Shown here one piece after another: positions 1 to 5,764 of a DNA stretch of 6,145 bases. This DNA is from CAZVWW01 sp964631265 (GTDB lineage Bacteria; Thermotogota; Thermotogae; MWEM01). A model generated the notes under the pieces. The model did no database searches and had not been told where the DNA came from. It saw only the letters and a program-made list of their open reading frames with translations. Location: the NCBI GenBank assembly GCA_964631265.1, contig CAZVWW010000131.1, positions 1-6,145 on the forward strand. The letters are read 5' to 3'. Made by a program: the position numbers and the translations under genes. The stretch's first letter is position 1, and every line of letters begins with the position of its first letter.

Positions 1-122
1 ATCAGGTCGCTTTCAGAAAATTCGATATGGGCTATGGGTCAGCAATCGCCTATATCCTCCTTGTGTTAATAATGGTTGTGACCCTGATCCAGCGATATCT
101 TCTCAGGAGTGATAACGTATGA
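1..122 (+). CDS. Sugar ABC transporter permease, MalF-type, C-terminal end (partial)
   Basis: Only the last 39 residues are in the window, read from base 3 to the TGA at 120-122. They contain the motif AFRKFDMGYGSAIAYIL followed by a hydrophobic helix and a short basic tail (QRYLLRSDN). That pattern is typical of the C-terminal membrane helix of MalF/UgpA-like permeases of the CUT1 carbohydrate-import family (binding-protein-dependent transport, inner membrane). The TGA overlaps the ATG of the next permease gene (ATGA, 119-122), so the two are probably translationally coupled and encode the two halves of one heterodimeric channel. The solute-binding protein gene expected nearby is not in the window; it probably lies upstream. 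Confidence 0.88.
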   Translation, partial: QVAFRKFDMGYGSAIAYILLVLIMVVTLIQRYLLRSDNV

Positions 123-1393
123 TAAAAAGTCATCTCAAAAAGAGGAGACGGGGAAAGTGGATATTCGGTATTCTTCTGCTGCTATTGGCCATCTCATTAA
201 TGCCGCTCTTCATGATGTTCTTTACATCGGTGATCCCGCAGGGAGACCTCTTCCACTTGATTCGTGAGAAGACGCTGCTTGAGTTTGAATCCAATCCGAT
301 CTTTTTAAGAACCAAGATGAAACCTCTCGGTACCAGGGATTATGAAATCGTTGAGGGGCCTGCTGAAACGGGAAAAGTGATGAAGATTGACATAACCGAA
401 GGGAATAAAGAAGCGGGCGTTGCAGCATTCACCGGTGACAGGAACACAAACCTCTTTGATCGAATAACCCTTTATGTGAAAGCACCGAAGAACAGCAATC
501 TTTATCTCGGGATCAAGGATATCAACGATAATCTACAGGTCAGTGAATCAGGCATTGAATTGTCCGGAACCTTTGAACGCGTTGCAATCGAATACGAAAA
601 ATCTGAATTTCCAAACGTGGATCATGAGCACGTGTCTCAACTGCAGTTTTTTGTGGAACTCCCCTCCGGTCTCAACAAAGGCGAGGTCCTCTTCGACGAG
701 ATAGGTACGAAGCTGAAGTTCCCGACATTTTCGAATTTTATCGATGTCTGGCAGGAACATAATTTTGCAAGATATATCTTTAACAGTGGTCTTGTTTCCT
801 TCATTGTTGTGCTCGGAAATTTGATCTTCTGTTCAATGGTGGCGTATGCCTTTGCCAGGAAGCAGTTCAAAGGGAAAGAAGTACTATTTGCCATGGTGCT
901 GGCCACGATGATGATCCCTCCGCAGGTGACGATAATTCCAATCTTCATCCTGATGAAAAACATCGGTTGGGTCGATACGTATATGGCCCTTTTCTTCCCG
1001 TTTCTTGTCACACCCTTCGGGGTGTTTCTGATGCGTCAGTATATTGAACAGCTCCCCCATGAATTTGATGAGGCGGCCTATGTGGACGGAGCCAATGATT
1101 TTCAGATCTTTACCCGTATTGTCATGCCGTTAAGCGGGCCGGCGATGGCGGTATTGGGAATCAATACCTTCATTACCATTTGGAATGATCTCTTTTATCC
1201 GCTTGTTATGACCAATTCAAAGGGAATGCGAACAGTCCAGGTGGGATTGGCCATGTTTCAGAAGCTGAATCAGACCGACTGGCCGAGGATGATGGCAGCA
1301 TCAACAATTGCGGGCATACCTGTTATAATCATATTCCTGATATTTCAGAGACAGATTATATCAGGACTCGTTGAAGGTGGCGTAAAAGGATAA
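119..1393 (+). CDS. Sugar ABC transporter permease, MalG-type, with a large extracytoplasmic insert
   Basis: This is a 424-residue membrane permease of the CUT1 sugar importers. A basic N-terminus (KKRRRGK) precedes TM1 at about 14-38. The MalG-like core resumes near 216 with helices at about 220-246, 255-280, 286-306, 340-362 and 394-413. The cytoplasmic EAA loop that docks the ATPase is clear at 318-338 (EAAYVDGANDFQIF...MPL). MalG proteins are usually about 270-300 residues. The excess lies between TM1 and TM2 (about 39-205), is hydrophilic and beta-rich, and reads like a galactose-binding/carbohydrate-binding jelly roll: RITLYVKAP, LYLGIKD, and GEVLFDEIG at the end, the usual last strand of such domains. 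By topology the insert faces outward. AGGAG at 105-109 sits nine bases before the ATG. The start overlaps the preceding permease stop, and the GH84 gene follows after 22 bases. Family is certain; substrate is unknown. Confidence 0.93.
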   Translation: MIKSHLKKRRRGKWIFGILLLLLAISLMPLFMMFFTSVIPQGDLFHLIREKTLLEFESNPIFLRTKMKPLGTRDYEIVEGPAETGKVMKIDITEGNKEAGVAAFTGDRNTNLFDRITLYVKAPKNSNLYLGIKDINDNLQVSESGIELSGTFERVAIEYEKSEFPNVDHEHVSQLQFFVELPSGLNKGEVLFDEIGTKLKFPTFSNFIDVWQEHNFARYIFNSGLVSFIVVLGNLIFCSMVAYAFARKQFKGKEVLFAMVLATMMIPPQVTIIPIFILMKNIGWVDTYMALFFPFLVTPFGVFLMRQYIEQLPHEFDEAAYVDGANDFQIFTRIVMPLSGPAMAVLGINTFITIWNDLFYPLVMTNSKGMRTVQVGLAMFQKLNQTDWPRMMAASTIAGIPVIIIFLIFQRQIISGLVEGGVKG

Positions 1394-1415
1394 TTCATAA
1401 TTGAGGTGAAAGACA

Positions 1416-2789
1416 ATGTTTAAGATCAGAGGAATTGTAGAGGGGTTCTACGGCAGACCCTGGACATGGACGGAAAGAAGCGATTTGATCGGTGAATCGG
1501 CCAAGTGGGGTTACAATTTATATATCTATGCCCCAAAGGCCGATCCGTTGCATAGAAACAGATGGAGAGAAGCCTATCCGGCAGATTTCAAACATGAATT
1601 CAAAAGTCTTGTGGAACTTGGAAAAGAAGTGGATTTGGACGTTTCAATGGCCATCAGCCCCGGTCTGTCCCTTGTCTATTCAAGTGATCAGGACTTTGAA
1701 ACACTGAAATCCAAATATCTCCTTTTTTCTCAGATGGGGGTCAGGACTATCTCGCTTTTTTTGGATGATATACCTGAAAATCTGGTACATGAAGCGGACA
1801 AGGTGAAGTTCAAATCACTTGCCCATGCACAGGCGGCGTTTTCCAACAGGTTATTTGAAGCACTCAATGAAAAGATCGAGGATATGCGTTTTATTGTTTG
1901 CCCGACAATCTATCACGGAAAGAAGACGACAAATTACCATGAAACCCTTGGAGACTTGCTCAATGATAAGATTAAAATCATGTGGACGGGACCTGCTGTC
2001 TGTTCAAAAGAGATCAGTGCCGGGGATGCCGAAAAAATCGCAAGGGCTTACAAGAGGCCTCCTTTGTACTGGGATAACTATCCGGTCAACGATTCTGTTA
2101 TGGTCCCGGAACTGCATTTAGGCGCCTATACGGGAAGAGACCCTGAACTTGTGAAACTCTCTGAGGGGATTGTGATAAACCCGATGAACCAGGCCTATGC
2201 GTCCATGATTGAACTCGGGATTATTGGACAATATCTGATGAATCCTGAAGGCTTTGAACCCGAACGCACTCTGGATCGGTATATTGAAGAGCGATATCCC
2301 GATATTGCAAGGGATATGAAGCACTTTATCCGGGCAAATGAGAAAAGCCCGCTTCATCCGGATGATCCAGAGATAACTGGAGAACTTCTGATGAAACTGA
2401 AAGCAAAATGGGATAACGGGAAACTCGATGAGTTGTCAGCCATTCTTGAAGACGAGTCAAAGGATATTTTATCCGCTCATAAAAATATCTCGAAAGGTCT
2501 TGACCCAAAAACAAAAGCTGACATTGAGCCATGGCTTGAGGAGTACAAGACATACGGCAATATGCTCAAGGCAGCTTCCGGAGCATTGAGAGAAATAAAG
2601 ATTGTTTATCTCGATGAGATTCCGTCAAAAGAGAAGATCGAGAGCATAAACGCAATGAATGAGGCCTTTGAAAAACAGATCAGTGCGGTGGCCATCTTCG
2701 ACACAAGCATATTCGGCTCTTCGGTGAGGAACTTTCTGACTGATCTGCTTAAGACCTGTAAAGGTTTCCTCAAACTCGTCGATTACTAA
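1416..2789 (+). CDS. Intracellular GH84 beta-N-acetylglucosaminidase (O-GlcNAcase/NagJ-like)
   Basis: This 457-residue glycoside hydrolase of family GH84 removes beta-linked N-acetylglucosamine by substrate-assisted catalysis. Family landmarks are all present: RGIVEGFYGRPW (5-16); YIYAPKADPLHRNRWRE (37-52, sugar-binding Lys41); the catalytic Asp pair in LFLDDIP (Asp117, Asp118); CPTIYHG (162-168, Tyr166); MWTGP (189-193); YWDNYPVND (218-226, with the Trp, Asn221 and Asp226 that line the pocket); and GIVINPMNQ (251-259, Asn255). The catalytic barrel spans about 1-285. The rest is mainly helical and acidic/basic in character. There is no signal peptide, and the N-terminal beta domain common in secreted GH84 enzymes is absent, so the protein should be cytoplasmic. 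The RBS GAGGTGA (1403-1409) is well placed. Being 22 bases behind the permease gene, it probably acts on imported chitobiose-like or glycan-derived oligosaccharides. Annotation tools may call it hyaluronidase or protein O-GlcNAcase; the true substrate is open. Confidence 0.92.
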   Translation: MFKIRGIVEGFYGRPWTWTERSDLIGESAKWGYNLYIYAPKADPLHRNRWREAYPADFKHEFKSLVELGKEVDLDVSMAISPGLSLVYSSDQDFETLKSKYLLFSQMGVRTISLFLDDIPENLVHEADKVKFKSLAHAQAAFSNRLFEALNEKIEDMRFIVCPTIYHGKKTTNYHETLGDLLNDKIKIMWTGPAVCSKEISAGDAEKIARAYKRPPLYWDNYPVNDSVMVPELHLGAYTGRDPELVKLSEGIVINPMNQAYASMIELGIIGQYLMNPEGFEPERTLDRYIEERYPDIARDMKHFIRANEKSPLHPDDPEITGELLMKLKAKWDNGKLDELSAILEDESKDILSAHKNISKGLDPKTKADIEPWLEEYKTYGNMLKAASGALREIKIVYLDEIPSKEKIESINAMNEAFEKQISAVAIFDTSIFGSSVRNFLTDLLKTCKGFLKLVDY

Positions 2790-2818
2790 GCCCTCCGGGT
2801 TCTGTTTCCACTATAATA

Positions 2819-3721
2819 TCAGGGTTCCTTGACGGCGCGGAAGCTCAACGAACCAAGCGAGTTTTCCTTTGCTTTTTTCCAGACCCCGCCGTTGTATACA
2901 ACCACATAAGCAAAATCCTCATCCTCCTCTGTTGCAGTCCACCAGTAAATGATCTTCGAATGGGGGTTCCACAGAGGAGTCTCTTTTTTCGGGTTCACTT
3001 CATATCTCGGTTGCATGGTTCTTTGAATCAATCTTCCTCCTGCATTCTCATTGTCACGTGTCATGGAATGCACAACTTCAGTGGCCGTTGGAAGCCTCCA
3101 GATGTTGACCGGTTCGTCGAGTAGTTTTTGTCCATCTTCAGAGAGGCGGGCGCATCTCTCCGAGGCCTCATGCCAGTTAACCCCTCTTTCGGGCCATCCC
3201 GGCCCCTGAGGCGCCCAAAGAAGCTCTTTACCCGTGTTTGTTTCAACCTGTCGGATGCTGAAGTTGCCATCGTTGTATCTCGTTGCAACTCTGACGCCGT
3301 TAGGGATGCCCAAAGCGATCATGATGATCAACGGGATGCCGATGGCGATCAGAACAGCGCGGCCCTTTTTTGGAAATTCAGATAGCCAGTAAAGAAGGGC
3401 CAGTCCGAGAGCCGGAAGGACCAGAACAGTCCCCAGGACAGAAAAGGTTGCTCCCCGGAACATGAAAACAAAGAAAAGGGCGATGATAATGTGCAGGATA
3501 CTGCCGAGTTTGTGCCACTTGATCGAGAGATAGGCGATCAGCATAAAGATGATCGGGATTAATAAATATTGCCCGAACATCATCGCAACGTTCATGAAGA
3601 AATTATCGTAATACCATCCTTCATGAAAGTTCTCGACGATCCCCCAATAGGCCCATAATGATGAAATGACCGTTGATACCGCCACAGCCACCCAGCCTGC
3701 AAAACGTCTCCATGTATCCAT
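2819..3721 (-). CDS. Five-helix membrane protein with C-terminal Lcl_C/DUF1566-like domain
   Basis: This 300-residue protein of unknown function has hydrophobic helices at about 7-27, 45-66, 73-88, 92-113 and 121-139. Basic residues flank the predicted cytoplasmic sides (MDTWRR, KWHK, PKKGR), so the N-terminus should be inside and the C-terminal half (about 142-300) outside. That half has the order of motifs of Lcl_C/DUF1566 domains, a C-type-lectin/FGE-like fold: GVNWHEASERCARLS (180-194), IWRLPTATEV (207-216), a middle part with WNPHSKIIYWWTAT (251-264), AYVVVYNGGVW (271-281), and FRAV (294-297) near the end. The domain call rests on motif recall, and the ligand is unknown. Translation begins at an ATG sharing one base with the GH4 stop (TAATG), with AGGAG six bases before it, so synthesis is coupled to the glycosidase. 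I do not recognise a named family for the whole protein. Confidence 0.8.
   Translation of the reverse strand: MDTWRRFAGWVAVAVSTVISSLWAYWGIVENFHEGWYYDNFFMNVAMMFGQYLLIPIIFMLIAYLSIKWHKLGSILHIIIALFFVFMFRGATFSVLGTVLVLPALGLALLYWLSEFPKKGRAVLIAIGIPLIIMIALGIPNGVRVATRYNDGNFSIRQVETNTGKELLWAPQGPGWPERGVNWHEASERCARLSEDGQKLLDEPVNIWRLPTATEVVHSMTRDNENAGGRLIQRTMQPRYEVNPKKETPLWNPHSKIIYWWTATEEDEDFAYVVVYNGGVWKKAKENSLGSLSFRAVKEP
2823..2854 (+). terminator. Imperfect inverted repeat, possible terminator of the permease-GH84 operon
   Basis: GGTTCCTTGA (2823-2832) and TCAACGAACC (2845-2854) can pair in nine of ten positions (one C-C mismatch) around a 12-base loop. On the + strand it is followed, after seven bases, by T-rich sequence (2862-2878) with runs of four and six T. 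It lies inside the 3' end of the opposing membrane-protein gene, 34 bases past the GH84 stop. The T tract is not immediately adjacent and the stem is only moderately strong, so this is a tentative call. No better hairpin is visible in the 29-base convergent gap. Confidence 0.27.
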
Positions 3722-5160
3722 TATTGACTCCTGTTGAAGAGTTCATCGACAACGGCCTCAGCTTGTTCCGGGGATTGCGTCCTTCTGTCTCTCATCAGTA
3801 TCTCCTTTATCAGAGATTTGTCCTTTTTCAAAAAGGCCTCAAGGGCCCATTCCATCCTTAACACCCTGGGTCTCAGATACCACTTCAGGATCCGCTCCGT
3901 TAGCGGCGGATGGATCTCTTCGGGGTGGATACCGTCTTCATCGACCATCGCGGGGAATTCACAGGCAACATCATCATCCAATCCCTTGATCGTTGAGTTG
4001 TTTATGGTGTTGACCACAAAGCGATCCCGGTTGTTGTTTGAGATGGCATCAATGAATGGGATATGCTGTTCACCGCTTAGTTGTTCAGGATTGTAAAGTT
4101 TCCTGATTTCCTCTGCTATCTCCGGCGGATACTGGTCGATATCCTTGAAGAAGATCTCTTTTGAGGGCTTTTCCGGATTTGATACAACGGTATTCATTAT
4201 TTTCTGTAGATTGGCCGTTATCGTGTTCAATTTCTTCCCGTACCAGTTCCAACCGATCTCCGAATCAAAGCCGCCCCACGGTTCACCGTACCACTTCTTT
4301 TTATCCGAGAGCGAGTAATGATATCGCCAGGTGGTGTTTCTCTGTGTATCGCCGACGGGAAACATACCATAAAACTGGTACATATCCCAAACAACTGGAG
4401 AGAGCTGATCATCCGTGGGGTCTTCAGGATGCCATTCTTCTCTGTTCCGGAAGTATTCAACGAGTTGCGGGCAGAGGTCTTTGCCGTCTTTCTCAAGCCG
4501 GTTCAGCCAGATGCCATGATTCACACCGGCCACCTGCCAGTCCACTTCCTCCATTGTCAGGTTGAGGGGTGCGATTAATTCCCCGACGCCGTGATGACCG
4601 TGGCAGAATCCGACCATGTTGGTATCTGTTTCCCGGTGAATAAGGGTCGTTCCCTCAAAGACAGGATTGGCAGCCTGCAGAAGCCAGGGGTTGGTTTTGT
4701 TGTTATGACCAACCTTTTTGGCGATTTCCAAAAAATACGCAAGTTGATTCCAGTTTGTGAGGGTGTAATAATCCGAGACCATATTAAATTCCTGGGTGTC
4801 TATCCCCCTGTAATAACCGTGTTTCTCGCCGATCTCCCGAGTGCTTTCGAGAAATTTATGCCCGCCGACCAGGGCCGTGTTGATAATGAAATCAGAATCT
4901 GTTATTGTCTCATCAATATCGGTTGTTTGGTCAAATGTGATATCGGCATCGAACTCATCGGCGAATTTCTCAGCCAGGATGGTGACAGCCTTCAACCTGT
5001 CTTCATCGACATCCATTAAGACCACTTTGCTGCCCCTGATCCTCTTCGAGTTTTCACGGTTAACAAGCTTAACCAGATCGCTGACCAGCCTCATTGAAAA
5101 GACAGCGCTCCCCGCCCCGATGATGCCTATTTTTAGTGAACCCAATCTTATCAACTCCAT
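3721..5160 (-). CDS. GH4 family glycosidase, alpha-glucuronidase type (NAD+- and metal-dependent)
   Basis: This 479-residue cytoplasmic GH4 enzyme uses NAD+ and a divalent metal in a redox-elimination mechanism. It has the N-terminal Rossmann motif IGIIGAGSAVFS (11-22); an acidic residue at the end of the second strand (VVLMDVDEDR, 46-55); NTALVGGH (94-101); YYRGIDTQEFNMVSDYYT (116-133); AANP (163-166, Asn165); the metal-binding cysteine motif CHGH (186-189); GVNHGIW (212-218, His215 as second metal ligand); and PVGDT (268-272). From memory, CHG-type motifs mark alpha-glucuronidases in GH4 and CHSV or CHEV mark other specificities. The overall sequence strongly resembles Thermotoga TM0752/Agu4-type proteins. 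Alpha-glucosidase or another alpha-uronidase remains possible. The ATG at 5160 has no Shine-Dalgarno. TTG at 5145, nine bases after GGAG, may be the true start and would give 474 residues beginning just before SLKIGIIGAG. The gene is first in an operon with the membrane protein that follows. Confidence 0.93.
   Translation of the reverse strand: MELIRLGSLKIGIIGAGSAVFSMRLVSDLVKLVNRENSKRIRGSKVVLMDVDEDRLKAVTILAEKFADEFDADITFDQTTDIDETITDSDFIINTALVGGHKFLESTREIGEKHGYYRGIDTQEFNMVSDYYTLTNWNQLAYFLEIAKKVGHNNKTNPWLLQAANPVFEGTTLIHRETDTNMVGFCHGHHGVGELIAPLNLTMEEVDWQVAGVNHGIWLNRLEKDGKDLCPQLVEYFRNREEWHPEDPTDDQLSPVVWDMYQFYGMFPVGDTQRNTTWRYHYSLSDKKKWYGEPWGGFDSEIGWNWYGKKLNTITANLQKIMNTVVSNPEKPSKEIFFKDIDQYPPEIAEEIRKLYNPEQLSGEQHIPFIDAISNNNRDRFVVNTINNSTIKGLDDDVACEFPAMVDEDGIHPEEIHPPLTERILKWYLRPRVLRMEWALEAFLKKDKSLIKEILMRDRRTQSPEQAEAVVDELFNRSQ
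3728..3732 (-). promoter_or_regulatory. Ribosome binding site for the Lcl_C-like membrane protein
   Basis: AGGAG on the - strand lies within the last codons of the GH4 gene, six bases before the ATG at 3721-3719. Together with the TAATG stop/start overlap it fixes the start of the downstream gene and indicates translational coupling. Confidence 0.8.
5155..5158 (-). promoter_or_regulatory. Possible ribosome binding site supporting a TTG start for the GH4 gene
   Basis: GGAG occurs at 5158-5155 on the - strand, formed by the first two codons of the longest reading frame, and is nine bases before an in-frame TTG (5145-5143). Upstream of the ATG at 5160 the leader is A-rich (GAGAAAAAAATACACA) without a good Shine-Dalgarno. 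The neighbouring hydroxylase gene also appears to use TTG. Confidence 0.4.
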
Positions 5161-5184
5161 TGTGTATTTTTTTCTCAGGATAGA

Positions 5185-5193
5185 ATTATATCA
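5185..5193 (-). promoter_or_regulatory. Extended -10 promoter of the GH4/membrane-protein operon
   Basis: On the - strand TGATATAAT (5193-5185) is a perfect TATAAT with the TGn extension. No good -35 lies 16-18 bases upstream (CATAAG at 17), as is common for extended -10 promoters. Transcription would start near 5178, leaving a leader of about 18 bases before the ATG or about 33 before the TTG. Confidence 0.6.
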
Positions 5194-5211
5194 TACGGTT
5201 CAATGCGCTTA

Positions 5212-5220
5212 TGGTATAAT
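5212..5220 (+). promoter_or_regulatory. Extended -10 promoter of the molybdenum hydroxylase operon
   Basis: TGGTATAAT (5212-5220) is a perfect TATAAT with the TGn extension. The -35 position (CATACG, 5192-5197, spacing 17) is poor and overlaps the extended -10 of the opposing promoter. Transcription would start near 5227, giving a leader of about 43 bases before the TTG start. Confidence 0.62.
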
Positions 5221-5256
5221 TTATACGATAGTTTCAGTACCAACAAATGTTAAAAA

Positions 5257-5261
5257 GGGAG
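5257..5261 (+). promoter_or_regulatory. Ribosome binding site deciding the TTG start of the [2Fe-2S] subunit
   Basis: GGGAG lies eight bases before the in-frame TTG at 5270. An in-frame GTG at 5261 overlaps this site and so has no room for a Shine-Dalgarno. The reading frame is open far upstream, but that part is antisense to the GH4 gene and precedes the promoter. Confidence 0.65.
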
Positions 5262-5269
5262 TGGTAGGG

Positions 5270-5764
5270 TTGAAGTTGCATCTGTCCATTAACGGAGAAA
5301 AAAGGGAATTCGATATCGAACCGAAAGAGATGCTGCTTGATGTTCTACGGGATAACGGCTACAAAAGTGTCAAAAGAGGGTGCAGTTCAGCCGACTGCGG
5401 GACGTGTACTGTGTTGAAGGACGGCAAGGCTATTCTGTCGTGTACCACCTTTGCGGCATCAGTGGAGGGGTGTGAGATTACAACCACAGAGGCCCTCGGG
5501 GAGCATGGCCAGCTGGATAAGATTCAACAGGCGTTTGTTGATGAATCCGCCTTTCAATGCGGATTCTGCGCTCCGGGGATGCTCATGTCCACCAAGGAGT
5601 TTATCGATGAAATGAAGAAGAACCCGAAGATGACATTCAAAGTCAGTGAGATCAAAGACAGATTTTCGGGGAATCTTTGCAGATGCACCGGATATGAATC
5701 GCAGATGAAAGCCATTACAACCCTTATCCAGGACAACGGCGGGGAGGTCATTGATGATGAATAA
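5270..5764 (+). CDS. Molybdenum hydroxylase [2Fe-2S] subunit (xanthine dehydrogenase family, XdhC/CoxS type)
   Basis: With the TTG start the protein has 164 residues, the usual size of the small iron-sulfur subunit of three-subunit xanthine dehydrogenase, CO dehydrogenase (aerobic type) and nicotinate/aldehyde dehydrogenase-like enzymes. The N-terminal plant-ferredoxin-like domain binds one [2Fe-2S] cluster through Cys38, Cys43, Cys46 and Cys58 (GCSSADCGTC...SC). The C-terminal helical domain binds the second through Cys97, Cys100, Cys137 and Cys139 (QCGFCAPGM...GNLCRCTGY). These clusters carry electrons from the Mo centre toward FAD. All eight cysteines are present, so it should be functional. 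There is no signal peptide. The large subunit gene overlaps its end, while the FAD subunit gene is not visible and may be downstream or elsewhere. The substrate (purine, aldehyde or N-heterocycle) cannot be told from this subunit. Confidence 0.93.
   Translation: MKLHLSINGEKREFDIEPKEMLLDVLRDNGYKSVKRGCSSADCGTCTVLKDGKAILSCTTFAASVEGCEITTTEALGEHGQLDKIQQAFVDESAFQCGFCAPGMLMSTKEFIDEMKKNPKMTFKVSEIKDRFSGNLCRCTGYESQMKAITTLIQDNGGEVIDDE
5741..5747 (+). promoter_or_regulatory. Ribosome binding site for the molybdopterin-binding subunit
   Basis: GGGGAGG lies inside the 3' end of the [2Fe-2S] subunit gene, six bases before ATG 5754 and nine before ATG 5757. Both starts are plausible; either makes a short overlap (11 or 8 bases) with the upstream gene. 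Confidence 0.7.

Larger units (their letters stand above)
5184..5221. repeat. Inverted repeat spanning the divergent promoters, possible operator
   Basis: AATTATATCATACG (5184-5197) and CTTATGGTATAATT (5208-5221) are inverted copies matching at 12 of 14 positions, separated by ten bases (GTTCAATGCG). Each arm contains the extended -10 element of one of the two divergent promoters. The symmetry may simply reflect two promoter elements back to back, or may be a binding site for a regulator. No regulator gene is in the window. Confidence 0.5.

Noticed and set aside
637..1011. 124-codon open frame on the - strand opposite the MalG-type permease
   Set aside because: It lies wholly inside a clearly coding permease gene, has no convincing ribosome binding site or recognisable motif, and looks like a frame shadow.
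2788..2803. CCC/GGG mini-hairpin after the GH84 stop as a terminator
   Set aside because: The stem would be only three pairs with a three-base loop and no continuous T run, too weak to call.
2813..2818. TATAAT hexamer in the convergent gap
   Set aside because: No TGn extension, no -35 at proper spacing, and no gene in the same direction downstream; likely chance.
4161..5019. Two + strand open frames of 134 and 142 codons opposite the GH4 gene
   Set aside because: Composition and residues are those of an antisense frame of a conserved enzyme; no motif or independent expression signal was seen.
4841..5269. Open frame continuing about 140 codons upstream of the [2Fe-2S] subunit on the + strand
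   Set aside because: It is antisense to the GH4 gene, precedes the promoter, resembles no known protein, and the family's usual N-terminus matches the TTG at 5270.
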